A stretch of DNA of 64,000 nucleotides from Parabacteroides sp. PFB2-10 (GCF_029893085.1 NZ_JARXWI010000009.1:147808-211807); one strand, 5' to 3'. Shown: positions 1 to 9,246, numbered from the stretch's first letter. Translations and numbers: made by a program. The notes: a model not told the origin generated them from the sequence alone.

Positions 1-200
1 TCAATGCCTTGATCGACAAAGGGCATACGGTGATCATCATCGAACACAATATGGATGTGATCAAATGCGCCGACTACGTGATCGATCTGGGTTCCGAAGG
101 AGGGAAAGCCGGAGGCCACTTAGTCTGCACCGGCACACCGGAAGACATTGCCGCCTGTCCGGAATCCTATACCGGACGGTTCCTGAAAGAGAAGTTATAA
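1..200 (+). CDS. uvrA: UvrA excinuclease ABC subunit A, C-terminal fragment
   Basis: The window opens inside this gene, and the frame is open from base 3 to the TAA at 198-200. The last 65 or so residues carry the end of the second ABC ATPase domain: the H-loop region ([12 protein letters not shown]) followed by the characteristic UvrA tail [12 protein letters not shown] and a short region ending GRFLKEKL. UvrA is the ATP-dependent damage-recognition subunit of nucleotide excision repair and works as a dimer with UvrB. The visible part looks intact; the rest lies upstream of the window. A strong hairpin terminator follows 20 bases after the stop, so uvrA is the last gene of its transcript. 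Confidence 0.95.
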   Translation, partial: NALIDKGHTVIIIEHNMDVIKCADYVIDLGSEGGKAGGHLVCTGTPEDIAACPESYTGRFLKEKL

Positions 201-220
201 GAGGTATCCTTTAAAAAACA

Positions 221-262
221 ACGCCGGTACCTTTCCGACTGGAAGGATACCGGCTATCTTTT
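221..262 (+). terminator. Rho-independent terminator of uvrA
   Basis: A 14-bp stem (223-236 pairing with 241-254, one mismatch) with loop GACT is followed by TATCTTTTT. It lies 20 bases after the uvrA stop. Confidence 0.85.
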
Positions 263-280
263 TACCTTAAATAGACTTCT

Positions 281-360
281 ATAAAACAATTAAAGGCTGT
301 CTCACGACAACCCCTAACCAACTTTGTTAACCTTAAATCTAATACTATTATGAAAAAACC
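281..360 (-). ncRNA. Candidate small RNA, about 75-80 nt
   Basis: The interval reads on the minus strand from a canonical promoter (367-396) into a short non-coding stretch. It ends in a 7-bp hairpin (295-301 with 306-312, loop GTGA on the minus strand) followed by a T-rich tail (TTTAATTGTTTT). The transcript would start near 360 and end near 283. There is no credible minus-strand ORF in it. The promoter, the compact size and the terminator together support a free-standing sRNA. The alternative is a promoter whose product is an attenuated leader reading against uvrA. The family was not identified. Confidence 0.5.
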
Positions 361-366
361 ACAGTA

Positions 367-396
367 CAAAGATAGGGGCTTTTCCATTCCTGTCAA
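367..396 (-). promoter_or_regulatory. Bacteroidetes-type promoter of the candidate sRNA
   Basis: On the minus strand a TTG (394-396) lies 19 bp upstream of TATCTTTG (367-374). This matches the Bacteroidetes primary sigma consensus of TTG/TTTG, 19-21 bp, TAnnTTTG. No protein gene starts downstream of it on that strand. Confidence 0.6.
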
Positions 397-519
397 GACT
401 TTTATCAATAATAGATGTTAAGGCACACACAGCTTATTGCCAAAAAGTGTTAGACAAACAAAAAAGAGATAGAATTCAGCAAATTTCTGCTAAAATTAAC
501 ACTTTTCGAAGGTGAAATC

Positions 520-1302
520 TTATAAAGCGAGTCGCTCTTTTAGGAGTTTATAACCGGCGCTGCTTGCCCGCAAACTGGTGCCATCTTTCAGTTTGACCCG
601 ATAGTTTTCTTTCCCGAACAATTCGACCCGAAGGATAAATTCGGTGTTCACGATCGACGAACGATGGATACGAACGAAAGAAGTAGGCAGGTGCGTCTCA
701 AAATACTTCATCGTCTGTTCTTTGATATACTGCCCTTGCGGTGTGAAAAGCGTCACATAATCGCCGCTTGCCTGCAGGCAGATCAGTTCTTCGATATGCA
801 CGATATGGATGCGTGTGCCATCTTTAACGGAGATCTTTTCAAGGAGCTCGACCGGTTCCGCCTTCGGCAGCGGATCAGGTGTAGGAACAATGGTTTCCAT
901 CTTTTCCTCCTCCTCGCGCATGCGGTCGTACCATTGTAACAGGATAACCCAGCCCATCAGCCCAAAAAGCCCCCGCAGAGGCAAGCCTTGCACAAAAGAA
1001 ACGGAGTTCTCCCATCCGGCAATGGTCAACAAGGCAAAGCTAACCCCCACGCAAACAAACTGAACCACGAGCGCCAAGAGGAACTGCACCTGCCAGACCC
1101 GTATGTAAGTCAACGCATACCAGGCGTAATATCCGGCCGCGGTCAGTAGTCCTATCGATAGCAGCGTATCGATAGCCGCGGGCAATGGCTGCGCCTGGGC
1201 ATAGGTCGTCAATAGCCACCAATGAATCAGTGCGGCGATAACGACGAAGAGTACACCTAACGTCCTGCGATTGGTCGAGGCTATGAAGGGGTGGTCTTGC
1301 AT
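520..1302 (-). CDS. Membrane-anchored LytTR-family DNA-binding regulator
   Basis: This 260-residue protein has four hydrophobic segments in its first 130 residues, then a charged linker (REEEEKMET) and a C-terminal LytTR domain from about residue 155 to the end. Typical LytTR features are visible: an early strand 'VKDGTRIHIVHIEELICLQASGDYV', here broken into DGTRIHI and LQASGDYVTLF, then FVRIHRSSIVN and GTSLRASSAGYKLLKERL. LytTR domains bind DNA through beta-strands. Here no receiver domain is present, and the sensor part is replaced by membrane helices. The start lies 4 bases after the stop of the LiaF-like gene, so the two are co-transcribed. Function is inferred: regulation in response to an envelope signal sensed in or near the membrane. 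No target is known. Confidence 0.8.
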   Translation of the reverse strand: MQDHPFIASTNRRTLGVLFVVIAALIHWWLLTTYAQAQPLPAAIDTLLSIGLLTAAGYYAWYALTYIRVWQVQFLLALVVQFVCVGVSFALLTIAGWENSVSFVQGLPLRGLFGLMGWVILLQWYDRMREEEEKMETIVPTPDPLPKAEPVELLEKISVKDGTRIHIVHIEELICLQASGDYVTLFTPQGQYIKEQTMKYFETHLPTSFVRIHRSSIVNTEFILRVELFGKENYRVKLKDGTSLRASSAGYKLLKERLAL

Positions 1303-1306
1303 GCAG

Positions 1307-2026
1307 TTAGCTCTTTATTTCCAGTCCGCCAAAGCTAATCTCGCCGCGGATAATAAGTTTGTGGTCGTAGTCTATCGCATGCACAAAATGACGTTTGTCG
1401 TTTACCCCGCCGAAACTGTTGTCAACCTGTATCAATACATTCCAGGTCGAAGGGATAAACAATTCAATACCACCGAAGGAACAGTCGATATCGATATAGG
1501 TCTCTTCCTGCTCCAACTGCGTTTTGCGCAGGTCTAAGGCTATATTGCCAAAAGAGATATCCAGGTCGGCACCCCGGAAAACAGGATCCAGTGCAATATG
1601 CCGGGAGGATCCGAAACTCACATCCGCCTCCACAAACCCATCGTTTGTTTCTGCTGATTTCAGGGAACGGCGGTGATGCCATCGCGGATGACTGTGGGGA
1701 TGGGTGAATTTCAGGAGTATGCCGATACCGATAATAATGAATATCACCGGCCAATAGTCGCCAATGCCATATTCGGACGGAATAAGGAAGAAGCCACCGA
1801 CGCTGACCAAGACCAATCCGCCGACAAAGTTGCGCCGGGTCAATTGCACCACCCCTATCACGATCAGCAACATTTGCCAGGAAACAATGTAATGGAAAAC
1901 ATCGGGGTCGACCCAACCCAGATTCCTACCCAGGAACAGGACACCTACAATAATAAATATAGTCGCTGTGATCAGCCGGTTCCATTTGCGGTGTGAATTA
2001 TAACTCACTTCATTCGATTCGTTCAT
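1307..2026 (-). CDS. LiaF-like membrane protein (cell-wall stress response family)
   Basis: This 239-residue protein begins with a basic cytoplasmic tail followed by three to four short hydrophobic segments up to about residue 108 (DUF5668/LiaF transmembrane type). A histidine-rich loop (HPHSHPRWHHRR) follows. The C-terminal half has repeated beta motifs with 'SFGS', 'SFGN', 'SFGG' spaced about 25-30 residues apart, typical of the LiaF/YvqF C-terminal domain. In Firmicutes LiaF restrains the LiaRS cell-envelope stress system. Here the partner is a LytTR membrane regulator directly downstream, so an analogous inhibitor/sensor role is plausible but inferred. The Bacteroidetes-type promoter at 2052-2082 precedes it. 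Confidence 0.75.
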   Translation of the reverse strand: MNESNEVSYNSHRKWNRLITATIFIIVGVLFLGRNLGWVDPDVFHYIVSWQMLLIVIGVVQLTRRNFVGGLVLVSVGGFFLIPSEYGIGDYWPVIFIIIGIGILLKFTHPHSHPRWHHRRSLKSAETNDGFVEADVSFGSSRHIALDPVFRGADLDISFGNIALDLRKTQLEQEETYIDIDCSFGGIELFIPSTWNVLIQVDNSFGGVNDKRHFVHAIDYDHKLIIRGEISFGGLEIKS

Positions 2027-2051
2027 ATTCTTTTCGTTTTAATTGCTGAAA

Positions 2052-2082
2052 CAAAGATAGGTGTCGGGTATGCCTTCCGCAA
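2052..2082 (-). promoter_or_regulatory. Promoter of the LiaF-like/LytTR operon
   Basis: On the minus strand TTG (2080-2082) is 20 bp upstream of TATCTTTG (2052-2059). The start codon of the LiaF-like gene follows after about 25 bases. Confidence 0.65.
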
Positions 2083-2190
2083 GGCAAAAACGCTTTCTCG
2101 GGTCAAATTCCCGACGAATCGCCGTTATCTTACGGTGAAATCCGTCATACAAAGAAACATAAAAACAGTGTAATCTGTGTAATCCGCGCC

Positions 2191-2229
2191 CAAAAAGAAA
2201 AAGGCCATCCCACATCGTGAGACAGCCTT
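2191..2229 (-). terminator. Terminator of the frdCAB operon
   Basis: On the minus strand a 13-bp stem that includes G-U pairs (2217-2229 with 2201-2213, loop GAT) runs into a T-rich stretch. It lies 27 bases after the frdB stop. Confidence 0.75.
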
Positions 2230-2255
2230 CCCTGAAAATTGAGGATATATTTATA

Positions 2256-3011
2256 TCAGTCTTTCAACTTCGCCTTGATGAACTCACGGTTCAGACGAGC
2301 AATGTTACTGATAGAAACAGCTTTGGGACATTCGGCTTCGCAGGCGCGGGTGTTGGTACAGTTACCAAATCCCAGTTCGTCCATCTTGGAAACCATGGCT
2401 TTCGCGCGGCGAGCCGCTTCAATCTTTCCTTGCGGAAGCAGCGCCAACTGGCTTACCTTGGCTGAAACGAATAACATAGCCGAGCCATTCTTACAAGCAG
2501 CTACGCAGGCGCCACAACCGATACAAGCCGCCGCATCCATCGCCAGGTCGGCATCCTTCTTAGGGATAGGAATGGCATTGGCATCGGGGATACCACCGGT
2601 ATTCACCGACACAAAGCCCCCGGCTTGGATGATTTTGTCGAACGCATAGCGGTCGACCATCAGGTCGCGGATCACCGGGAAACCGGCCGAACGCCAAGGC
2701 TCGATGGTGATGGTTGCGCCTTCGTCGAACTTACGCATGTGAAGCTGGCAGGTGGTAATCTCTGTATCCGGTCCGTGCGGATGCCCGTCGATATACAACG
2801 AACACATTCCGCAGATACCTTCGCGGCAGTCGTGATCGAACACCACCGGCTCTTTCCCTTCGTTCACCAACTGCTCGTTCAATATATCAAGCATTTCAAG
2901 GAAAGAACTTCCCTGAGAAATCTCTTTCAACTGGTATGATTCAAAAGCGCCTTTGGCTTGCGGTCCCTTCTGACGCCATACCTTTACTGTGATATTTATA
3001 TTTTTATCCAT
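2256..3011 (-). CDS. frdB: Fumarate reductase/succinate dehydrogenase iron-sulfur subunit
   Basis: This 251-residue protein carries electrons between the quinone site in the membrane subunit and the flavoprotein. An N-terminal [2Fe-2S] ferredoxin domain shows CREGICGMC at residues 62-70 plus a later Cys near 88. A C-terminal dicluster domain shows [11 protein letters not shown] and, later, [15 protein letters not shown]. The length is normal for the B-type (heme b, single membrane subunit) enzyme. In anaerobic Bacteroidales this complex runs as fumarate reductase and makes succinate. It is the last gene of frdC-frdA-frdB. The 79-base gap to frdA holds a palindromic GC-rich repeat. A terminator follows. 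Confidence 0.95.
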   Translation of the reverse strand: MDKNINITVKVWRQKGPQAKGAFESYQLKEISQGSSFLEMLDILNEQLVNEGKEPVVFDHDCREGICGMCSLYIDGHPHGPDTEITTCQLHMRKFDEGATITIEPWRSAGFPVIRDLMVDRYAFDKIIQAGGFVSVNTGGIPDANAIPIPKKDADLAMDAAACIGCGACVAACKNGSAMLFVSAKVSQLALLPQGKIEAARRAKAMVSKMDELGFGNCTNTRACEAECPKAVSISNIARLNREFIKAKLKD

Positions 3012-3027
3012 TGTTGTTGAATTTAAA

Positions 3028-3088
3028 GCCCCTCCCGACCTCCCCCAAGGGGAGGAGAAGTCCCCCTTTGGGGGATTTAGGGGGCCGT
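3028..3088. repeat. GC-rich palindromic intercistronic repeat (frdA-frdB gap)
   Basis: Two adjacent hairpins (CTCCCCCAAGGGGAG and TCCCCCTTTGGGGGA) are flanked by CCCCTCCC and GGGGGCC arms. A truncated relative of the first half lies at 36065-36102. This looks like a short mobile or repetitive palindrome of the kind scattered between Bacteroidetes genes. It sits inside an operon and may influence mRNA processing. Confidence 0.7.
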
Positions 3089-3090
3089 TA

Positions 3091-5031
3091 TTAATTTTTG
3101 TAATTCCTCTGTTGACGCACTACGAATTCGTAATCCAAAGCCTCTTTATACATCACAGGGTCTTTGTCTTCACCCTGGTATTCCCAGCAGGATACATACG
3201 AGAACTGATCGTCGCGACGCATCGCTTCGCCCTCTTCTGTCTGATATTCTTCACGGAAGTGACCACCGCAGGATTCCTGACGGTCGTAGGCATCGTGCGC
3301 CATCAACTCGCCAATCTCCAGGAAGTCGGCCAAACGCAAAGCTTTTTCCAACTCCACATTCAGATCATTGGCTTCACCCGGGATACGCACATTGCTCCAG
3401 AACTCTTTCTTCAGTTCCTTCAGGCTTTCGATAGCGCCCTTCAGGCCTTCGGCATTACGCGCCATACCGACGAAGTCCCACATGATAAGTCCCAGTTTCC
3501 GATGGATAGTATCTACGGTAGATGTGCCCTTGATATTCATCAGTTTGTCGATACGTGCCTTCAGAGCAGATTCAGCCTCTTCGAACTCAGGCAGATCGGT
3601 GCTGAAACGCGGCACCTGGATCTGGTCGGCCAGGTAGTTCTGGATCGTATACGGCAACACGAAGTAACCGTCGGCCAATCCCTGCATCAACGCGGATGCA
3701 CCCAAACGGTTTGCGCCGTGGTCGGAGAAGTTGGCTTCGCCAATGGCGAACAGTCCCGGCACATTGGTCATCAATTCGTAATCAACCCACAGACCTCCCA
3801 TGGAATAGTGGAGAGCCGGATAGATCATCATCGGCGTTTCATATGGATTATCATCAACAATCTTTTCATACATCTGGAAGAGGTTACCATAACGTGCCTC
3901 AACTACATTGCGTCCCAGGCGGTTGATCGCCTCAGCAAAGTCAAGGTAAACAGCCTGTCCCGCTCCCACACCGAAACCGGCGTCGCAACGTTCCTTCGCA
4001 GCACGTGATGCTACGTCGCGCGGCACTAAGTTACCGAATGCCGGATAGCGGCGTTCCAGGTAGTAGTCGCGGTCTTCCTCAGCAATTTGTGTCGGTTTCA
4101 GTTTGCCGGCACGGATTGCTTCGGCATCCGCCTTTTTCTTCGGTACCCAGATGCGTCCGTCGTTACGCAACGACTCCGACATCAGGGTCAGCTTAGACTG
4201 GAATTCACCATGCACAGGGATACAGGTCGGGTGGATCTGTACCATACAGGGATTCGCAAAGTAAGCCCCTTTCTTATAACATTGCCATGCGGCAGAACCG
4301 TTGGATGCCATCGCGTTGGTAGACAGGAAGAAGGTATTTACATATCCTCCGGTGGCTACCACGACGGCATGAGCCGCGAAACGTTCCAGTTTACCGGTCA
4401 CTAAGTTACGGGCAATGATACCGCGGGCACGCCCGTCAACCTTTACCACGTCAACCATTTCATGACGTGTATACATTTTTACTTTATTCAGACCGATCAT
4501 ACGGCTCAGTGCTGAGTAGGCGCCCAACAGCAACTGCTGTCCGGTCTGTCCGCGGGCATAGAAGGTACGCGATACCTGCGCGCCCCCGAATGAACGGTTG
4601 TCGAGCAGACCGCCGTATTCACGTGCAAAAGGAACACCCTGCGCTACGCACTGGTCGATAATAGCGTTGGAAACCTCTGCCAAACGATATACGTTAGCTT
4701 CGCGGGCACGATAGTCCCCCCCTTTGATCGTATCATAAAAGAGACGGTAGACCGAGTCACCGTCGTTCTGATAGTTCTTGGCAGCATTGATACCTCCCTG
4801 GGCAGCAATCGAGTGCGCGCGACGGGGAGAATCCTGGATACAGAAGTTAAGTACATTGAATCCCATCTCAGCCAATGAAGCAGCCGCAGAAGCACCGGCC
4901 AATCCGGTTCCTACCACGATCACATCCAAACGGCGTTTATTAGCCGGGTTCACCAGCTTCTGATGTGCTTTATAATTACTCCACTTTTCAGCCAACGGGC
5001 CTTGTGGAACTTTTGAATTTATCTGTGTCAT
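3091..5031 (-). CDS. frdA: Fumarate reductase/succinate dehydrogenase flavoprotein subunit
   Basis: This 646-residue catalytic subunit interconverts fumarate and succinate on covalently bound FAD. The Rossmann motif [19 protein letters not shown] lies near residues 40-58. The histidine that carries FAD lies in [14 protein letters not shown]. The capping and active-site regions follow, including [20 protein letters not shown] and [10 protein letters not shown] with the FAD-contacting [25 protein letters not shown]. The C-terminal helical domain ends [14 protein letters not shown] and a YVSCWEY stretch. The size matches the larger B-type flavoproteins of Bacteroidetes. It starts 34 bases after frdC, and no residue appears to be missing. 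Confidence 0.97.
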   Translation of the reverse strand: MTQINSKVPQGPLAEKWSNYKAHQKLVNPANKRRLDVIVVGTGLAGASAAASLAEMGFNVLNFCIQDSPRRAHSIAAQGGINAAKNYQNDGDSVYRLFYDTIKGGDYRAREANVYRLAEVSNAIIDQCVAQGVPFAREYGGLLDNRSFGGAQVSRTFYARGQTGQQLLLGAYSALSRMIGLNKVKMYTRHEMVDVVKVDGRARGIIARNLVTGKLERFAAHAVVVATGGYVNTFFLSTNAMASNGSAAWQCYKKGAYFANPCMVQIHPTCIPVHGEFQSKLTLMSESLRNDGRIWVPKKKADAEAIRAGKLKPTQIAEEDRDYYLERRYPAFGNLVPRDVASRAAKERCDAGFGVGAGQAVYLDFAEAINRLGRNVVEARYGNLFQMYEKIVDDNPYETPMMIYPALHYSMGGLWVDYELMTNVPGLFAIGEANFSDHGANRLGASALMQGLADGYFVLPYTIQNYLADQIQVPRFSTDLPEFEEAESALKARIDKLMNIKGTSTVDTIHRKLGLIMWDFVGMARNAEGLKGAIESLKELKKEFWSNVRIPGEANDLNVELEKALRLADFLEIGELMAHDAYDRQESCGGHFREEYQTEEGEAMRRDDQFSYVSCWEYQGEDKDPVMYKEALDYEFVVRQQRNYKN

Positions 5032-5065
5032 ATTTCTTTGATTTTCAAATGGATTACACCTTTAG

Positions 5066-5767
5066 TTAACAGCAAGAACCACCACAAAGGCTCTTCAGAT
5101 AGAAGAAAATAGTTACAAAGGCAAAGGCTGCCATCAACAGCGTAGCATAGATATTGCCGATTACTTTCCAACGTTTGATCCAGATATTGTTACTCAAACC
5201 CATCGTTTGAACAGAACTCCAAATCCCGTGCGTCAGGTGGAACCACAAGGCCACATACCAGATCAGGTAACAGATCACTACCCAGAGTTGGCTGAAGTAG
5301 TAGTTGATAAAGGCTGCGCCGTTCTGAGTAGATACTAATTTGTCGCCCAAGGCTACCTCATGACTGCCAATCAATTCGGCAAACATCATCTTGTACCAAA
5401 ACTGGGCAAAGTGTAACAGCATAAAGCCCACAACAATAATACCCAGAACAAACATGTTCTTAGATGCCCATGTCACGTTTTTCTGACGCGTGTTCACGGC
5501 GTAGCTGTCGCTTCCGCGTGCTTTCATGTTTTGAAACGTAAGCAATAGCGCATACAGAAAGTGAATAGCGACAATGCCTGCCAGCACCACGGTCGCCGCC
5601 ACAGCATACCAGTTAGCCCCCAAAAGGGCACAGATCATGTTGTATGCCTTTTCAGAGAATACCGCTGCTACGTTCATGGCCGCATGGAACGTTAGAAACA
5701 GAACAAGAACGATACCTGAGATACTCATGATCAGTTTCTTGCCAATAGAAGAATTAAGTAACCACAT
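5066..5767 (-). CDS. frdC: Fumarate reductase/succinate dehydrogenase cytochrome b subunit
   Basis: This 233-residue protein has five predicted transmembrane helices and belongs to the b558 type, which binds two hemes and the quinone. Histidines in the helices (FLTFHAAMN, VAIHFLYALLL, LLHFAQFWYKM, LWFHLTHGIWSSVQTMG) are the likely heme ligands. It anchors FrdA and FrdB to the inner membrane and exchanges electrons with menaquinone. As the first gene of the operon it follows a well-formed promoter at 5830-5860. Confidence 0.93.
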   Translation of the reverse strand: MWLLNSSIGKKLIMSISGIVLVLFLTFHAAMNVAAVFSEKAYNMICALLGANWYAVAATVVLAGIVAIHFLYALLLTFQNMKARGSDSYAVNTRQKNVTWASKNMFVLGIIVVGFMLLHFAQFWYKMMFAELIGSHEVALGDKLVSTQNGAAFINYYFSQLWVVICYLIWYVALWFHLTHGIWSSVQTMGLSNNIWIKRWKVIGNIYATLLMAAFAFVTIFFYLKSLCGGSCC

Positions 5768-5829
5768 AAGATAATAGTTTAAGTTATTTAATTGTTTATA
5801 AGTTTTTCACGCTGCACAAAATAAAAGCG

Positions 5830-5860
5830 CAAAGGTAGCCTAATTCCACATAGGAAGCAA
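5830..5860 (-). promoter_or_regulatory. Promoter of frdCAB
   Basis: On the minus strand TTG (5858-5860) is 20 bp upstream of TACCTTTG (5830-5837). This implies a 5' leader of roughly 55 bases before frdC. Confidence 0.7.
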
Positions 5861-6010
5861 TAAATTAAAGAAATTTTTCGGCAATAGCATATATCCCTCC
5901 GAATAGCCTGTATACAAGCTGTTTCTTACATTATAATATAGGGTGATTTTTTCGCTTCCGACACCCCGAAAAGTCCGATTTCACAACCAAAAAACCAAAA
6001 TGTTAAAATA

Positions 6011-6143
6011 GCGATTGTAAGCAAATCGGGCGTTTTACTTACAAATCCATACGTTAAAAAGTGTTTCTCCCGGGAGTTTGTCTCCAAAGTCCCGCTTTTT
6101 TGCGCGCAAACTCCCGCGAAAATTACAAATCGTAATTTCGGGG
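6011..6143. repeat. Dispersed intergenic repeat, copy 1
   Basis: A 130-bp non-coding module recurs almost intact at 36267-36400 and in diverged form at 38702-38910. The middle of copies 1 and 2 is identical over nearly 50 bp around the palindrome CTCCCGGGAG. Other shared parts are a TTACTTACAAATC block, a GTCCCGC-T6-GCGCGCAAA block and ATTACAAATCGTAA near the end. The rest of the 5861-6310 interval is AT-rich with nothing else recognised. Confidence 0.75.
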
Positions 6144-6311
6144 TTTCGCCGGAAATGGACGATTTAACATCTGTTCACATTTTCGCAAGGAATGCCAACT
6201 ACTCGATCAGCTTTGATCTTCGATTGTGGTAATATTGGAAGGAGATGGGAGATAGGAAATAGGGAATTCAGATAATGTAATATGTGAAGGTTATAGAAAT
6301 CACTATCCAAG

Positions 6312-6507
6312 GCTCCCCTTCTTAGAAAAGAAGGGGGTGGACCATCGCTTGCGATGGTGGGGTAGTTTGATGTATTAAAAATCACACATTTGTTCTGTTT
6401 TGTGTATTTGTGACTATCAAAGAAATAGGAAAAACATTTATAAAGAATTCAAATTACCCCACCGCTGCAAGCAGCGGTCCCCCCCCTTCTTTTCTAAGAA
6501 GGGGAGC
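6312..6507. repeat. Long inverted repeat with hairpin-bearing arms
   Basis: Arms of about 57 bp (6312-6370 and 6451-6507) are inverted copies. Each arm contains its own CCCCTTCTT/AAGAAGGGG hairpin and a second hairpin, CCATCGC/GCGATGG in the left arm and CCGCTGC/GCAGCGG in the right. The 80-bp centre is AT-rich and shows no ORF of note. The structure resembles a MITE-like or BIME-like palindromic element with no coding capacity. Stretches matching GGAAGGAGATGGGAGAT just to the left (about 6237) and TTCAATTTCTTCCC to the right (about 6540) recur near 63870 and 36179. Confidence 0.75.
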
Positions 6508-6679
6508 TTTTAGATACTGATCTGATATACCTTGTATCTTCAATTTCTTCCCAATTTAAAGAATTCAGTAACCAAGTCTATCTACACCAAAAGAAATGAA
6601 ATCTATAGCATGCCGCCATATTTGTGTTTTCCCTATATTTGTAGAATATAGGATGCGCCTTAACATAGCTCAAGCAAGC

Positions 6680-6710
6680 TTGGCTCTGTGTTCGGCTTTC
6701 CCTATATTTG
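6680..6710 (+). promoter_or_regulatory. Promoter of the GH2/metallophosphatase operon
   Basis: TTG (6680-6682) is 20 bp upstream of TATATTTG (6703-6710), and the start codon is 34 bases downstream. A second copy of the -7 region in the same local context (TTTCCCTATATTTGTA) lies at 6628-6643 but has no good -33 element. Confidence 0.65.
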
Positions 6711-6744
6711 TACATCTGTAAATCAAATCAAATTAAATAATCAT

Positions 6745-9246
6745 ATGAAACGATTTCACATTTTGTTTGTTTTCGCATGGAGTTTATTTTTGCCCCAATG
6801 GCTAACGGCACAGGTACGCACGGAGTTTCTGCTCGAGAAGGGATGGAAATTCACCCGGGAAGATCAGGCTGATTTTATCCGTTCGGACTATGACGACAGC
6901 AAGTGGCAGTCGGTCACCGTGCCTCACGATTGGGCGATCTATGGTCCTTTCGATGCGTATAATGATATGCAACAGGTGGCCATTACCCAGGATGGACAGA
7001 AAGAGGCGATGCCTCATGCCGGACGTACGGGCGGGCTTCCTTTTGTAGGGGTGGGCTGGTATCGCTACGACCTCTCCATTCCGTCGTATGCGCCGGGCAA
7101 ACGGGTCACGCTGTTGTTCGACGGGGCGATGAGTCAGGCCAATGTCTATGTGAACGGACAAAAGGTGGGTAACTGGCCTTATGGCTATAACTCTTTCTAT
7201 TTCGATATTACAGACTTCCTGCATGCCGAAGGCACGAACACACTGGCTGTTCGCTTAGAGAACTTGCCGGAATCGTCGCGCTGGTATCCGGGCGCCGGTA
7301 TCTACCGCAATGTGCATGTGATCGTGACGGAAGAGGCGCATATTCCGCTTTGGGGAACGCAGATCACGACGCCGCAGGTTAGTAAAGAATTTGCCCGCGT
7401 GCACCTGAAAACAGAGATCGCCCGGCCCGAGGGAACGGAGGCTTCCCGTTATAGCCTGGTGACGGAAATATGGAACCAGTATGGCAATCGCCTGATCGAG
7501 ACCAAATCGGCGTTGACTGCTTACGATAAGGACTGTTTCTCGCAAGAGATCATTTTGCAGAATCCCCGTTTGTGGTCGCCACAGGTGCCCGAACTCTACA
7601 AGGCGGTTTCCCGCCTATACGACGGACAGACCTTGAAAGATGAGTACACCACGACGTTTGGTATCCGTTCGATCGAGATTATTCCCGAGGAGGGCTTTTT
7701 CCTGAATGGCGAAAAGACCATGTTTAAAGGGGTGTGTAACCACCACGACCTGGGACCGTTGGGTGCTGCCGTCAATGACGCCGCGATCCGCCGTCAGTTG
7801 CGCATCTTGAAAGATATGGGATGTAACGCGATCCGCACCTCACACAATATGCCCGCGCCCGAATTGATCCGTGCCTGCGACGAGATGGGCTTTATGGTGA
7901 TGCCCGAGACGTTCGACGAATGGAAAACGCCGAAGGTGAAAAACGGATACAACCTGTTCTTCGACGAATGGGCGGAGAAAGACCTGGTGAACCTGCTCCG
8001 GCAATACCGCAACAGCCCGAGTGTGGTGATGTGGTGTATCGGCAACGAGGTGCCCGACCAGAGCAGACCGGGAGGAAACAAATTAGCGCGCTTCCTGCAG
8101 GATATCTGCCACCGCGAAGACCCTACCCGTCCGGTCACCAATGGGTTGGATCATGGAACCACCGTTATCAACAATAATTTCGCCGCCACCATGGATGTGG
8201 TAGGCTTCAACTACCGCCTCTTTGTGTACCAGGATGCCTACAAAAAATTACCGCAGGCTATTGTGTTGGGTAGCGAAACGGCGTCGACCGTCAGCACCCG
8301 CGGGGTCTATAAATTCCCGGTAGAACGCCGTTCGGATGCCAAATACGACGACCACCAAAGCAGCGGCTACGATCTGGAGCATTGTAATTGGTCGAACCTG
8401 CCCGAAGACGATTTTATTCATCAGGAGGATCTGCCCTATACAATCGGGGAATTCGTATGGACCGGTTTTGATTACCTGGGTGAACCGACACCCTATTATA
8501 CCGACTGGCCCAGCCACAGCTCCCTGTTCGGTATTATCGACCTGGCGGGTATACCCAAAGACCGCTACTGGCTCTATCGCAGCCATTGGAACAAAGGGGA
8601 GAACACCTTGCATATCCTGCCTCACTGGACATGGCCGGGACGCGAAGGCGAGGTGACGCCGGTGTTCGTTTATACCAACCATCCTTCGGCAGAGCTGTTT
8701 ATCAACGGCAAAAGCCAGGGCGTTCGCACGAAAGATCTTTCTGTCGAACTGGATGCCAGCGGCACACCCGAAGCGTTGGCTTCGCTGGAGCGCCAGAAAC
8801 GCTATCGCCTGATGTGGATGGACACACGTTATGAGCCGGGCACGGTGAAGGTGGTAGCTTACGATAAGGAGGGCAATGCGGTGGAAGAAAAGGAGATCCA
8901 TACGGCAGGTAAGCCTCATCGCCTGGAATTGAAAGCCGATCGTTCGCGTCTATCGGCCGATGGTAAAGACCTCTCATTTATTAATGTACGGGTGGTCGAC
9001 CGGAATGGCAACCTTTGTCCCGACGCTACCAATCAGGTGAAGTTCAAGGTGCGTGGTGAAGGATTCTATCGCGCCGGAGCCAGTGGTAACACCACCAGCC
9101 TGGAGCTTTTCCATCTGCCGCAGATGAAGCTCTTCAGCGGACAGATGACCGCCATTGTGCAGACAACCGAAAAGGCGGGTCCCATTGTGTTGGAGGCTTC
9201 CGCTTCAGGCGTTCGCGGAGCCAGTATCGAATTGATCAGTGAATAA
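6745..9246 (+). CDS. Secreted glycoside hydrolase family 2 (beta-galactosidase-like)
   Basis: The protein is 833 residues from the ATG at 6745. The frame is open further upstream, but this ATG is chosen because it begins a clear signal peptide (MKRFHILFVFAWSLF, cut near LTAQ). Domain order is GH2 sugar-binding jelly roll (about 25-190), immunoglobulin-like domain (200-300), TIM barrel (310-600), DUF4982 and a C-terminal GH2 domain. The acid/base Glu435 lies in WCIGNEVPDQ and the nucleophile Glu511 in VLGSETAS. The enzyme is expected to remove a beta-linked sugar from a glycan in the periplasm. Galactose is the likeliest, but the substrate cannot be fixed from sequence because the family also has glucuronidases and others. 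It is co-transcribed with the metallophosphatase 21 bases downstream. No SusC/SusD pair is nearby. Confidence 0.88.
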   Translation: MKRFHILFVFAWSLFLPQWLTAQVRTEFLLEKGWKFTREDQADFIRSDYDDSKWQSVTVPHDWAIYGPFDAYNDMQQVAITQDGQKEAMPHAGRTGGLPFVGVGWYRYDLSIPSYAPGKRVTLLFDGAMSQANVYVNGQKVGNWPYGYNSFYFDITDFLHAEGTNTLAVRLENLPESSRWYPGAGIYRNVHVIVTEEAHIPLWGTQITTPQVSKEFARVHLKTEIARPEGTEASRYSLVTEIWNQYGNRLIETKSALTAYDKDCFSQEIILQNPRLWSPQVPELYKAVSRLYDGQTLKDEYTTTFGIRSIEIIPEEGFFLNGEKTMFKGVCNHHDLGPLGAAVNDAAIRRQLRILKDMGCNAIRTSHNMPAPELIRACDEMGFMVMPETFDEWKTPKVKNGYNLFFDEWAEKDLVNLLRQYRNSPSVVMWCIGNEVPDQSRPGGNKLARFLQDICHREDPTRPVTNGLDHGTTVINNNFAATMDVVGFNYRLFVYQDAYKKLPQAIVLGSETASTVSTRGVYKFPVERRSDAKYDDHQSSGYDLEHCNWSNLPEDDFIHQEDLPYTIGEFVWTGFDYLGEPTPYYTDWPSHSSLFGIIDLAGIPKDRYWLYRSHWNKGENTLHILPHWTWPGREGEVTPVFVYTNHPSAELFINGKSQGVRTKDLSVELDASGTPEALASLERQKRYRLMWMDTRYEPGTVKVVAYDKEGNAVEEKEIHTAGKPHRLELKADRSRLSADGKDLSFINVRVVDRNGNLCPDATNQVKFKVRGEGFYRAGASGNTTSLELFHLPQMKLFSGQMTAIVQTTEKAGPIVLEASASGVRGASIELISE

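Noticed and set aside
350..421. Small plus-strand ORF of 23 codons (MKKPQYKDRG...)
   Set aside because: It lies over the antisense promoter and candidate sRNA, has no ribosome site and no recognised relatives.
3368..4404. Plus-strand ORFs opposite frdA
   Set aside because: They are antisense shadows of a well-conserved gene.
6164..6385. Minus-strand ORF in the intergenic region before the GH2 gene
   Set aside because: It runs through the inverted repeat and has no protein-like pattern.
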